This document shows positions 1 through 8,711 of a stretch of 33,806 nucleotides of DNA, one piece after another. The notes beneath the pieces are model-generated. The model saw only the letters and a list, made by a program, of their open reading frames with translations. It was not told the DNA's origin and did not search any database. The translations under genes were made by a program, and so were the position numbers. The stretch is from Lachnospiraceae bacterium UBA6987 (GTDB lineage Bacteria > Bacillota > Clostridia > Lachnospirales > Lachnospiraceae): positions 1 to 33,806 of the forward strand of contig DJYD01000065.1 in the NCBI GenBank assembly GCA_002449955.1, in the 5' to 3' direction. The stretch's first letter is position 1. Each line of letters opens with the position of its first letter.

Positions 1-481
<481 letters not shown>

Positions 482-501
482 TTTTCTTTCCTCCTAAATG
501 A

Positions 502-1401
502 TCAACCCTTGACGGCACCGCCGGTGACGCCTTCGACATAATACTTCTGCAGGCACAGGAACAGGATCGTGACCGGTATGGCGACGAGTACGCCGCCGGC
601 GCAGAACATCGTATACTTGTACTGCACCTGGTCCGGTGTCAGCCAGCTCCATAAGCCTACGGCTACGTTCATGCCGCTTGAGGTATTCATGGAAATGTAG
701 CGGGCAAACACGAAATCGCCGAACGGGCCCATGAAGGCGGTCAGGATCGTATAAATGACGATGGGCTTGGCAAGCGGCAGGATGATCTTGGTAAGCACCT
801 GCGCGCGGGTGGCTCCGTCGATGCGGGCGGCTTCATCGAGGGATTTCGGCAGGGTGTCGAAGAAGCCCTTGGAGATGTAGTAGCCCATGCCGGAGGAAGC
901 GATATAGACAAGAATGAGTCCGGGTACCGCGTTGGCCTGCGTAAGACCCAGATCCTTTAACACGCGGTACAGGATGATCATGGTCAGCATGCCGGGGAAG
1001 AGGCCGAGCACCAGCATGAACTTCATGAGCGGCTTCCTGAGCTTGAAGCGGAAGCGGGAGAGCGTGTAGCTCATGCAGAGCACGATGACCGTCTGCAGCA
1101 CGGAAACGCACAGCGCCGTGATCAGGGTGTTGCGGTACCAGATGGGGAAATCCGTCTGGAACAGCGCCTTGTAGTTGTCAAGGCCCCATACCTTCGGAAT
1201 GACGTAACCCACGATGTAGGTGCTTTCGCAGCGGAAGCTCTGAAGCACGATGCACACGAAGGGGATCAGCCAGATGATCGTCATGATGACGAGCAGGATG
1301 TAGATGGCCGTGTTGCCGATCGTACGGGAGGCTTTCAGACCGATGTGCTTTTTCAGTTCATTTTCCGGCGTTTTTTCGGAAAGCTTATTCAAATCAGCCA
1401 T
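502..1401 (-). CDS. malG: Carbohydrate ABC transporter permease, MalG type
   Basis: Inner-membrane permease of a sugar ABC importer, 299 residues, the usual length for the MalG family. After a short polar cytosolic N terminus (about 30 residues) there are six hydrophobic segments. The EAA loop that docks the ATPase is present (LDEAARIDGATRAQVLTKI, then LPLAKP). The C terminus VEGVTGGAVKG is typical of MalG proteins. Its ATG shares one base with the stop codon of the MalF-type gene (TAATG), so the two are probably translationally coupled and form a heterodimer. The symbol denotes the family; maltodextrin as substrate is only an inference, and GanQ-like galacto-oligosaccharide transport is the main alternative. 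Confidence 0.93.
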   Translation of the reverse strand: MADLNKLSEKTPENELKKHIGLKASRTIGNTAIYILLVIMTIIWLIPFVCIVLQSFRCESTYIVGYVIPKVWGLDNYKALFQTDFPIWYRNTLITALCVSVLQTVIVLCMSYTLSRFRFKLRKPLMKFMLVLGLFPGMLTMIILYRVLKDLGLTQANAVPGLILVYIASSGMGYYISKGFFDTLPKSLDEAARIDGATRAQVLTKIILPLAKPIVIYTILTAFMGPFGDFVFARYISMNTSSGMNVAVGLWSWLTPDQVQYKYTMFCAGGVLVAIPVTILFLCLQKYYVEGVTGGAVKG

Positions 1402-2939
1402 TACTGGAAATCCTCCTCGTTTTTATTTGACGGCAGCAAGCCATAGACGATCAGCGTGATGAGCGACACCACGATGAAGACCATGATGCCGATGACGGAC
1501 GCCTGATAGTACTTGGAGTCCGTACCGGTCGTCACCTTGAACAGCCAGGTGATCAGTAAGTCGGTCTGGCCGGGGCTGCCGCCGGCTGCAGAGGCCCAGG
1601 CCTTGTCCGGTCCGCCGCCTGTCAGCAGGTAGATGACGTTGAAGTTGTTCATGTTGCTCGTAAAGCTCGTGAGCAGATACGGCCCGGTAACGAAGAGCAT
1701 GTACGGCAGGGTGATGTGCGCATACTGCTGGAAGCCGCTGGCGCCGTCGATCTTTGCGGATTCGTACAGATCCTGCGGGATGTTCATCAGGATGCCGGTC
1801 GCGATCAGCATCAGGTACGGGATACCGATCCAGATGTTGACGATGATGACCGTGATCCTGGCCCAGGCCGGATCGGTCCAGAACGGCAGAGGCGATTTGA
1901 TGAGCCCCAGATCAAGAAGGAAGCCGTTCACAAGACCGTTCTGCGCGAACATCTTGGACACGTACAGCAGGGAAATGAACTGCGGAACGGCGATGGTCAG
2001 CACCAGCACGGTACGCCAGAACTTTTTGATCTTGATGCCCTTCTTGTTGATCATCATGGCAACGAACATGCCCAGGAAATAGTTGGTGAACGTTGCGAAG
2101 AAGGCCCAGATCAGCGTCCAGGTGAGGATCTCGCCGAAGGCTGCGGTGTAGACCTTGTTGCCGTCCGAGAAGGAAAGCAGCTGGTTGAAGTTCTCGAGGC
2201 CGACCCAGGTGAACAGGCTGTTTGAGAAGCCGTTGTGGGCGCCATCGTAGTTGGTGAAGGCTACCAGTATCATGAAGACGATCGGCATGACCGTGAAGAT
2301 CATAATGCCGGTCACAGGCAGCGCGAGCAGGGTCTTGTGGAACTGATCATCCACCAGGGAGCGAAGATCGTCCTTGCCGCTCTTTAAGGGCTTGCCGGTG
2401 GCGAGGATTTTTTCCGCCGTCTGGTTTTGCCTGATATTCACGCGCCAGGTGTAGATGAACGCGATAATGAAGAAGATGGTCAGCACGCCGTACAGAAGGA
2501 TCTTGAACGAGTCGTCGCCGTACACCTTGGTGTAGGCGTCGAGGATCTCGTTGTATTCCTCGTGCGGGCCGATCTCGCCAAGTGACGGCAGCTTCTTCAG
2601 CCAGTAAACGCCGCCCGTCGGCGCGATGAACATGTAGAAGATGAAGACAGCTTCAAAGAGCAGGAAGAGGAGACCGCGCAGGATCTGTCCTCTGGCAATA
2701 TTGCCGAAGCCCATGAAGACATAGGAGACCTTGGTCTTCCAGTCACCGTGAATAAAGGTGGTGACAAGGTCTTTCAATTCGCGGCCGATCCCCAGGAACA
2801 GATTCTTGAAGAAGCGGCCGATGGCAATCCCGATATTGGCAAACCAGCGGGGAATCGCCGCGAAGAAGCATTTCAGGTTGTACAGAAATTTCTGTCCCTT
2901 TGACAGCTTCAGATATTCCAGATCGCTGTATAATTTCAT
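1401..2939 (-). CDS. malF: Carbohydrate ABC transporter permease, MalF type, with long N-terminal extension
   Basis: Permease partner of the MalG-type protein, 512 residues. The C-terminal 300 residues are a standard sugar permease core with the EAA motif YESAKIDGASGFQQYAHITLP. The first 190 residues contain an amphipathic region and two extra membrane segments (around residues 85-105 and 142-163) before a cytosolic linker. This resembles the extended N terminus of enterobacterial MalF rather than the short permeases of many Gram-positive sugar importers. A large extracytoplasmic loop follows the first core helix (about residues 227-280). The gene lies about 100 bp after the binding-protein gene, separated by a hairpin, and overlaps the next gene by one base. 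Membrane location and family are secure; the substrate is inferred from the operon. Confidence 0.92.
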   Translation of the reverse strand: MKLYSDLEYLKLSKGQKFLYNLKCFFAAIPRWFANIGIAIGRFFKNLFLGIGRELKDLVTTFIHGDWKTKVSYVFMGFGNIARGQILRGLLFLLFEAVFIFYMFIAPTGGVYWLKKLPSLGEIGPHEEYNEILDAYTKVYGDDSFKILLYGVLTIFFIIAFIYTWRVNIRQNQTAEKILATGKPLKSGKDDLRSLVDDQFHKTLLALPVTGIMIFTVMPIVFMILVAFTNYDGAHNGFSNSLFTWVGLENFNQLLSFSDGNKVYTAAFGEILTWTLIWAFFATFTNYFLGMFVAMMINKKGIKIKKFWRTVLVLTIAVPQFISLLYVSKMFAQNGLVNGFLLDLGLIKSPLPFWTDPAWARITVIIVNIWIGIPYLMLIATGILMNIPQDLYESAKIDGASGFQQYAHITLPYMLFVTGPYLLTSFTSNMNNFNVIYLLTGGGPDKAWASAAGGSPGQTDLLITWLFKVTTGTDSKYYQASVIGIMVFIVVSLITLIVYGLLPSNKNEEDFQ

Positions 2940-2966
2940 ATGATTGCACCTTGTGAGAAAAGATAA

Positions 2967-2992
2967 GGGCCGGAGATGAGAGTCTCCGGCCC
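2967..2992 (-). terminator. Hairpin between binding-protein and permease genes (attenuator or 3'-end stabiliser)
   Basis: A perfect 10-bp stem (GGGCCGGAGA with TCTCCGGCCC) encloses a 6-base loop. On the minus strand it is followed by TTATCTTTTC, a weak U-rich tract. Hairpins at this place are known in malE-malF-type operons, where they reduce readthrough and protect the abundant binding-protein mRNA. That role here is inference. Confidence 0.75.
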
Positions 2993-3040
2993 CGATACTT
3001 AAGCGAGCGGCTTAAATACCCGCAGCCTTAAAGCTGGGAA

Positions 3041-4927
3041 TTATTCCGCAACGAGGGAAACTTCGGTGGTCGCCGGGGTGTACACGACATAGTACTTGCC
3101 GGCAGTTTCGACCTTGAAGTTGTCAGTGCCGTTGCCCCAGCTGTTGTCCCAGGCACAGCCCTGACGTACCTTGAATTCATTGCCGGCAGCCAGATCGAAC
3201 TGATCGACGCTCTTGTAGGTGCCGTCAGCCTGAAGTTCCATGTCGAAATCCTTGTCCCAGTTGGAGCCGGCGATCGCACCGATCACGGTCCAGCCGGTGG
3301 AAGGGCTGTTCTTTTCAAGGGAGATGACGCCCTCAGTCAGATCGGCATTCACGACGACCTTCACGAAGTACCAGCCATCTTCTTCAACGACCACGTTCGG
3401 TCCGTTGACCTTGTTGTCGGCGCCGAAGTTGACATCCCAGCTCTTGCCCATGCGGACCTTGAACTCGTCACCCTTCTTCAGCTCGATGGGTTCATTGGTA
3501 TACCAGGTGCCTTCCGGCTTCTGGGTCATCTCGAAGTCGGTATCCCAGTTCGTGCCGGCGATGGAGCCGATCACGGTCATGGCAGATGCTTCATCTTCGG
3601 GCATGTCGATGATGCCGGCAAGAGCTTCCTTGTAGATATCAAGAGCCTTCTGCAGACCAGCGTCGTCAGTGGCACTTTCAATGTTGGTCGGGATGGCTTT
3701 CGCGATATCCCACCAGCCGCCGCTGATCTGACCCTGAGCGGTCGCATAAGGTCTCTGTGCTTCAAAGGCTTCCAAAGCAGGGGAAGTGCATTTTCCGCTG
3801 TTGCGGGCGCCAAGGTTGGACGGGCCCCAGCCAAGCTTTTCGAAACGCTGTACTTCGCATTCTTCGCTCGTCAGGTACTGAGCAACTCTGTGCAGCACGG
3901 CCTGCTTTACGGCATCGGTCTGCGGCTTCACGCCGAGCAGCTTGCAGCCCTTGAAGGAGCCGAGGTGATAGGACTTGCCGTCCACGGTGAAGGAAGGCAT
4001 TTCAGCGGCGCCGAGGTTGTCGCCCAGGATATCCTTAACGGTGTTGTAATCCCAGGTGCCGGACACGACGACGGCCGAAGGGGTGGCAGCGGCAAAGTCC
4101 GCGCCGGAAGAAGAGTTGTTGTAAGCCTTGGAGCTGACGAAGGTCTTGATGCCCTTGGCTGCGATCAGGCCTTCAGGGGAATTGAAATTGTCGCGGCAGG
4201 CAATGGCCTTGCCGTTGTCATCGTATTCCCATACAGAGGAGCAGCCGGTGGCAAAGAAGAAAGCAGCCACATACCAGCCGTTCTTGACGTCGAAGGAGAA
4301 GTACCTGCCGGCCTTTTCGCAGTCTTCAAGCAGTTTTTCCATGGAGCCGAGATCTTCTTCCGGGATGACGCTCTTGTCATAGTAGATGAAGAAGCCGTTG
4401 TCGGAAGTCAGCGGATATGCGTAGAGTTCTTCGCCGCTCTTGACAGCAATAACGGAGTCTTCTTCGTTGTTTTCCTGCACGTTCGCAGCAGCCGCTTTGC
4501 CGAGCTTGGCGAGAGCGCCGGCTTCGATCAGACGGGCGGTCTGGTCCTGCGCAAAGAAGAACAGGTCGCCGCCGGCTTCAACGTCGGTGATCATGGACGT
4601 GGCGGCATCGCCTTCGCCCACGGCTTCGATGGTTGCATTGATGACGATGCCGTCGGTGTTGGCTTTGTTGTAAGCTTCGATCTGCTGTTTGGTCAGATCC
4701 ACAGCAGCGTCAGGGCACCAGATCTTGATGTCATAGGTGCCGGCTAACTGGGAAGTTCCGCTGGAAGCGGGCTGCTCCTGGGTAGGCGCAGCTGTGCTCT
4801 GCGTGGGAGCTTCAGAGCCCTGCTTCTGCTCAGAAGCACTGGGGTCCTTCTGACCGCCGCAGGCACCGAGACTCAGTACCATCACGAGGGTCAGAAGCAG
4901 GGAAATCAATTTGAGAGATTTCTTCAT
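3041..4927 (-). CDS. Sugar-binding lipoprotein of ABC importer with two C-terminal starch-binding-like repeats
   Basis: Extracellular solute-binding lipoprotein (family 1, MalE-like) of the importer encoded downstream, 628 residues. The start is ATG 4927: an in-frame ATG 15 bases upstream belongs to the sequence ATGAGGAGG that forms the ribosome site itself. Signal peptide MKKSLKLISLLLTLVM leads to the lipobox LGAC (lipidated Cys 23), then a Ser/Gln/Thr-rich linker. The binding domain spans about residues 60-445, with the family segment YAYPLTSDNGFFIYYDK. Residues 450-539 and 545-628 form two related repeats beginning TVIGSIAGTNWDTDF and TVIGAIAGSNWDKDF, with KKGDEFKVR / AAGNEFKVR and conserved Trp. 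They look like small beta-sandwich carbohydrate-binding modules of the SusE/SusF or CBM20/26 kind. Typical binding proteins end near residue 430, so the tail is an addition. Maltodextrin/starch is the likeliest ligand; galactan oligosaccharide is possible. Confidence 0.9.
   Translation of the reverse strand: MKKSLKLISLLLTLVMVLSLGACGGQKDPSASEQKQGSEAPTQSTAAPTQEQPASSGTSQLAGTYDIKIWCPDAAVDLTKQQIEAYNKANTDGIVINATIEAVGEGDAATSMITDVEAGGDLFFFAQDQTARLIEAGALAKLGKAAAANVQENNEEDSVIAVKSGEELYAYPLTSDNGFFIYYDKSVIPEEDLGSMEKLLEDCEKAGRYFSFDVKNGWYVAAFFFATGCSSVWEYDDNGKAIACRDNFNSPEGLIAAKGIKTFVSSKAYNNSSSGADFAAATPSAVVVSGTWDYNTVKDILGDNLGAAEMPSFTVDGKSYHLGSFKGCKLLGVKPQTDAVKQAVLHRVAQYLTSEECEVQRFEKLGWGPSNLGARNSGKCTSPALEAFEAQRPYATAQGQISGGWWDIAKAIPTNIESATDDAGLQKALDIYKEALAGIIDMPEDEASAMTVIGSIAGTNWDTDFEMTQKPEGTWYTNEPIELKKGDEFKVRMGKSWDVNFGADNKVNGPNVVVEEDGWYFVKVVVNADLTEGVISLEKNSPSTGWTVIGAIAGSNWDKDFDMELQADGTYKSVDQFDLAAGNEFKVRQGCAWDNSWGNGTDNFKVETAGKYYVVYTPATTEVSLVAE
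3044..3580 (-). repeat. Tandem protein repeat (two carbohydrate-binding-module-like units)
   Basis: Two units of roughly 85-90 codons at the 3' end of the binding-protein gene. They share the order (T)VIG-S/A-IAG-x-NWD-x-DF, an acidic/Met strand, a gly-turn, and EFKVR followed by a Trp-Asp pair. The DNA copies have diverged, so this is an old duplication or two separately recruited modules. Confidence 0.8.
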
Positions 4928-5014
4928 AATATTCCTCCTCATAATAATTGCCGGGGCATAAAAAAGAAAAATGCCCGGAGTTATGCACTTGTTTAGAAGT
5001 GTAGCTTTGCTTGT

Positions 5015-5043
5015 ATTTTACCAAAATCAGAGGGCGAAATCAA
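5015..5043 (-). promoter_or_regulatory. Sigma-A promoter of the sugar importer operon
   Basis: The minus strand reads TTGATT (5043-5038), 17 bases, then TAAAAT (5020-5015). It lies about 90 bases before the binding-protein start. The leader between them has no obvious terminator. No cre or repressor palindrome could be assigned with confidence. Confidence 0.7.
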
Positions 5044-5141
5044 GACTGAGTTTATAGATTTTTTCGAATTGACGGACGTGATGATTTAGGGAAAAGAAAA
5101 AAAGAGACCTAAGGAGCGGGAAGGACAATAGGGGAAATGGA

Positions 5142-5170
5142 TTGAAAGACATTCGGTCCTCAGGTATAAT
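5142..5170 (+). promoter_or_regulatory. Sigma-A promoter of the NERD gene pair
   Basis: TTGAAA (5142-5147), a 17-base spacer and a perfect TATAAT (5165-5170), about 33 bases before the TTG start at 5203. It diverges from the sugar importer promoter; the 4928-5202 gap holds these two promoters and nothing else recognised. Confidence 0.85.
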
Positions 5171-5202
5171 AAAGGCGGAAATCGGCGGCAAAGGAGCGCT
5201 AA

Positions 5203-6534
5203 TTGCAAGTACTTAGAAGCAATGATGAGATGACATTAGAAACCATCTACAGCAATCTGACATCGGTAGATATAGAAAAACAGAGACAGATCTGGGACGA
5301 GCGCGGCAAAGGCTATTACGGTGAGTACCTTTTGCTGACAGAACTCTATCAGCATGTAAAGGGACAGTGTAAGATTCTGATGAATCTGAACATACCGGCG
5401 GCAAACGGGAAGACTACGGAAATTGATCTTCTTATGATTCACGAGTCCGGACTGTATGTCTTTGAAGCCAAATATTACAAAGGAACGATTTACGGACGCT
5501 ACGCAGATGCCAAGTGGACCCAGTATTTCCGCACTCAGGAGAACAGTCATTTTCCGAGCCCGATCAAGCAGAATGCGTACCATGCAGAAGCATTAAAGAA
5601 GATGTTTCCTGCAATTCCCGTGAATTCTTTTGTGGTTTTTACGAACAATGATACGGATATTAAGGTCACCGGATGGGAAACTACGGGCGTCGTAGTATGT
5701 AAATTAAACGAGATCGGCAGATATATTGAGAAAATCAATGGGCAGCAGGGGACGTGTATTTCACCCGAGAAGATCGATGAGATGTTTAAGGCCCTCAGTG
5801 TTTATGCTCCAATGAGAAAGGAAACACTTGTTGAAGAACAGGCTCAAGTCATTCCGTTAACAGAATACGTTGAGAAAATGAAAGCGGATTTTGCGGCAGG
5901 GCTTAGTGAAAACCGCAGGGCGGAGAAGAAAAGATTCAGTGCAAAGATAGGCGGCATTATCGGCGCGGCGCTGATCGTATGTGCACTTGTTGTCATAGCT
6001 GCGTCATATGTCGTGACAGGAGAAAAGAAGAAAACTTCTGAAGCGGAACTTGCACAGAAGAATGCCGAAGCCGTGCAGGAAAGCGCCGAGAAAGCGATGG
6101 TGGAATTCGCGAAGAAGTTTAAACAGGTCGAACCCATGAATGGCGGAGACGTGCAGCTTGAGGACGGCTTTCTGGAAGTGACTGATCTCTCCTTAGAAAA
6201 ATCTGAAGATCTAAAAGATACATACCTCTTTTCCTGTAAACTGAAGGTCAGCGGAAAAAAGTACGGGATCCATCTGACCAGAGCCACTTCCATCATTGTG
6301 CAGATGAAGGATGGCACAGTGGCAGAATATCAATTTGAGAAGATTGCAGGAATCTACACGGAAAGATGGGTGATGGACGGTTTATCGCAGGAATTGCCAG
6401 AGATTCAAATATATACGGATTCTTCGGATAATATTGAGTATATCAAACTGTCAAAAGCAACTGTATGCGGGCACAATGAGATATTCAAAGATTACCTGCC
6501 CGGTATCGAATTCGAATTGTATTCGGCTAAATAA
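5203..6534 (+). CDS. Membrane-anchored NERD (nuclease-related) domain protein
   Basis: 443 residues. The N-terminal part (about 37-150) is a NERD domain, a restriction-endonuclease-like fold. It shows Gly40-Glu41 in the first helix, an Asp at 75 in TEIDLLMI and the E-x-K pair in VFEAKYY (Glu88, Lys90), i.e. the D...ExK arrangement expected of an active nuclease centre. A single membrane helix (about 249-271, IGGIIGAALIVCALVVIAAS) follows, flanked by basic residues. A short coiled-coil-like stretch (275-305, Ala/Glu/Lys-rich) comes next, then a C-terminal beta-rich domain I do not recognise. By the positive-inside rule the NERD domain is cytosolic and the tail outside. The start is TTG 5203, chosen because AAGGAG lies six bases upstream and the promoter just before that. 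The next gene is another NERD protein. Nuclease activity is inferred from fold residues only. Confidence 0.88.
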   Translation: MQVLRSNDEMTLETIYSNLTSVDIEKQRQIWDERGKGYYGEYLLLTELYQHVKGQCKILMNLNIPAANGKTTEIDLLMIHESGLYVFEAKYYKGTIYGRYADAKWTQYFRTQENSHFPSPIKQNAYHAEALKKMFPAIPVNSFVVFTNNDTDIKVTGWETTGVVVCKLNEIGRYIEKINGQQGTCISPEKIDEMFKALSVYAPMRKETLVEEQAQVIPLTEYVEKMKADFAAGLSENRRAEKKRFSAKIGGIIGAALIVCALVVIAASYVVTGEKKKTSEAELAQKNAEAVQESAEKAMVEFAKKFKQVEPMNGGDVQLEDGFLEVTDLSLEKSEDLKDTYLFSCKLKVSGKKYGIHLTRATSIIVQMKDGTVAEYQFEKIAGIYTERWVMDGLSQELPEIQIYTDSSDNIEYIKLSKATVCGHNEIFKDYLPGIEFELYSAK

Positions 6535-6558
6535 GGAGTGTCTCCAAGGAGCATTATC

Positions 6559-7290
6559 ATGGAGTGGTTTTGGTATTTTCTAATCATCGTTGTTCTGCTG
6601 GCAATGTTCAAACGTTTTTGTCTGCCTGCGCTGAAGGGCAGATTCGGTGAAGCACTTGTTAAACTGATGTTGGGAAAGGATGAACCCGGTAAGAAACATG
6701 TCATCAACAATGTTACAGTGGTCGTCGATGGAAAATCGAGCCAAATTGATCATGTAGCAGTCAATGACAGAGGTGTTTTCTGTGTCGAAACGAAAAACTA
6801 TTCCGGACGTATTTACGGTGAAGCAGAACAGCAGCAATGGACTCAAGTCCTTGCTTATGGGAAAACGAAGAATAAGATCTATAACCCTGTTAAGCAGAAC
6901 TGGACACATGTGAAACGCCTGGAAGCATTGCTGAATAAAGACCTTCCGATCTATTCAGTCGTGGTATTTGCGCAAAGCAATACACGGTATATTAAAGCAA
7001 ATAATGTTGTCGGTCTGTGGGAAGTACGCACTTTTTTAAACAAGACCGGCAAGGAGGGGGCTCTTTTCCCTGAACAGATAGATGCTGTTGCAGAAGAAAT
7101 CAAAACGTTGAAGGACAGTAATACGGTTACAGCAAAAGAGCATATCCAGGAGATCCGTCAGATGAAGGCAGATGTTGAGAATAATATCTGCCCGCGCTGC
7201 GGCGGACAAATAGTCCTGAAACACGGGAAATACGGTGACTTCTACGGATGCAGCAACTATCCGGCATGCAAATTCACAAAGAAAATGTGA
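6559..7290 (+). CDS. NERD domain protein with N-terminal membrane helix and C-terminal topoisomerase-type zinc finger
   Basis: 243 residues. The start is ATG 6559 with AAGGAG seven bases before it; an in-frame GTG 21 bases upstream has no suitable ribosome site. One membrane helix (residues 3-18, WFWYFLIIVVLLAMF) is followed by a NERD domain (about 27-145) with Gly30-Glu31, Asp64 in QIDHVAV and Glu77-Thr-Lys79 in CVETKNY. The C terminus (211-243) is a type IA topoisomerase-like zinc finger: CPRC, then GDFYGCSNYPACKF. Such fingers usually bind single-stranded DNA and are a known C-terminal partner of NERD domains. The gene begins 24 bp after the first NERD gene and shares its promoter. It is a divergent paralogue with a different architecture, not a recent duplicate. 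Confidence 0.9.
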   Translation: MEWFWYFLIIVVLLAMFKRFCLPALKGRFGEALVKLMLGKDEPGKKHVINNVTVVVDGKSSQIDHVAVNDRGVFCVETKNYSGRIYGEAEQQQWTQVLAYGKTKNKIYNPVKQNWTHVKRLEALLNKDLPIYSVVVFAQSNTRYIKANNVVGLWEVRTFLNKTGKEGALFPEQIDAVAEEIKTLKDSNTVTAKEHIQEIRQMKADVENNICPRCGGQIVLKHGKYGDFYGCSNYPACKFTKKM

Positions 7291-7319
7291 AGGCGTAAAA
7301 GGACTAAGGCAATTATGTT

Positions 7320-8675
7320 ATGATTAGTAATGAATTGTTTCTGGAATTATCCTTACGGTATAATGATTTAGTTGATTATCTTAAGAGAAAATATGGTACG
7401 GTTTCTGGCGATTTTTTTCTCAACAGGAACTGCACTACAAAGAATAAAAGCATAATGAGATCAGAGGAGGGCTTATACTGTCACCATATTGATGAAGATA
7501 AGGGGATAGATCTTGCAAACACAGCAAAAGATTATCCTTTTGAATGGCAAAAAGCCGAAAGGCTGGTATATTGCAATTTGTTGGAACATCTAATTCTTCA
7601 CATGAAAATATCTGTTATGCGCTTTCCTAGAAGAATAATGTCTCCAAATATCATAACATCATATTTCGGGGGAGGACTTCCACTCATATGCAGAATCATT
7701 AATAGTCTGTATACGAATTATGAGAAAGTGATTGAGCAGATGAAAGCGTCATTAACTCCGATTAAGGAGAATTATTCGGAGTATATTCTTCTGCTTCAAC
7801 TAATGATGTATCATGTAATTCACCAATATAAAGGCGAAAAAGGAAAGGCTATAGTAAATGGCATCCTCGAGGTTGATGGGATTAAGTATCAGGTGCTTCG
7901 CTCTAATAATACTGGTGAATATGCTCTGAAAAACTCAGAAGGAAAAATAATTCGAATTAAACCGTTATCTACGCATAAAGAGTTCGCATATTGGTATTAC
8001 ATTAGTGAGCTTAGAAGAGACTTATCACTTTTATATACTGATGAACATCAATTGATTATCTCAAACCAGGTTTTTGAGGATATCATAAAACGTGATTACT
8101 TAGATTGGGATGATTCCAAAAGGCTCTCTTTCTTTAAAACGTATTCATCGTTACTCCTTCAGGACTATAAAGGATTTGGCTTTCCTCAATTTGCGGACGA
8201 TAAATTAGCCATAAATGATTACGGTTCAAATTCTGTGGATGAATACTTGTCTTTAGCCTTCCCAACAACATTGCCGGTTACGTATGTAATTGATAAAACC
8301 AAGCCTGTGTTTTGGAGAGAATCTTTTCCCAATACAGAAGAATTTAAAATGTCGCCCCTTTCTATTGTTAGGATAGAAACTTCTTTTGCGATTAAAGCTG
8401 GCGAAACGCCCTATGTGAGAGCAAAGCGCTTAAGCTTACTCTATAAGACCACGAGGAATAATATTATCGAGTATCCGGAAAAAGGCCAGGTTATGGCAAC
8501 TTCGGATGTTGAGATTAAAGGAAGGCTTTATGCGCGTGGTCCACAAATTGGAAATGATAAGGAAGACTGGTACAAAATAGTTCTTACGCTTACAATGGAT
8601 GATTATGAGTTGTTTAAACAAAAACATGACATCCGTTATTTAAAGATCCTTGATGGGTGTTATTTCCCTGCATAA
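7320..8675 (+). CDS. Orphan protein with HNH-like N terminus and C-terminal region resembling protein-primed DNA polymerase palm
   Basis: 451 residues, not a family I can name. Residues 51-96 hold GLYCHHIDED (Cys54, His55, His56) and ERLVYCNLLEHLILH (Cys85, His90, His94), the spacing of an HNH/treble-clef endonuclease. The C terminus (about 283-450) follows the order of the palm of phi29-like family B polymerases: YKGFGF, an Asp near a degenerate SLAFP, PLSIVRIETSFAIKAGETPY and LTLTMDDYELFKQKHDIRYL. Motifs B (K...NSLYG) and C (DTDS) are absent because the protein ends first, so it cannot be a working polymerase. The polymerase resemblance is by eye from memory and moderately sure. Base composition is strikingly AT-rich next to neighbours, suggesting transfer. 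It starts 29 bp after the zinc-finger NERD gene, so probably shares its transcript; no strong ribosome site precedes ATG 7320. Confidence 0.6.
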   Translation: MISNELFLELSLRYNDLVDYLKRKYGTVSGDFFLNRNCTTKNKSIMRSEEGLYCHHIDEDKGIDLANTAKDYPFEWQKAERLVYCNLLEHLILHMKISVMRFPRRIMSPNIITSYFGGGLPLICRIINSLYTNYEKVIEQMKASLTPIKENYSEYILLLQLMMYHVIHQYKGEKGKAIVNGILEVDGIKYQVLRSNNTGEYALKNSEGKIIRIKPLSTHKEFAYWYYISELRRDLSLLYTDEHQLIISNQVFEDIIKRDYLDWDDSKRLSFFKTYSSLLLQDYKGFGFPQFADDKLAINDYGSNSVDEYLSLAFPTTLPVTYVIDKTKPVFWRESFPNTEEFKMSPLSIVRIETSFAIKAGETPYVRAKRLSLLYKTTRNNIIEYPEKGQVMATSDVEIKGRLYARGPQIGNDKEDWYKIVLTLTMDDYELFKQKHDIRYLKILDGCYFPA

Positions 8676-8711
8676 AGTAGTCTTTTATTGTGGCAAAGAA
8701 AGGAATCCCTT

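Noticed and set aside
3890..4747. Plus-strand frame of 285 codons inside the binding-protein gene
   Set aside because: Antisense to a well-supported gene, no ribosome site, no recognisable protein.
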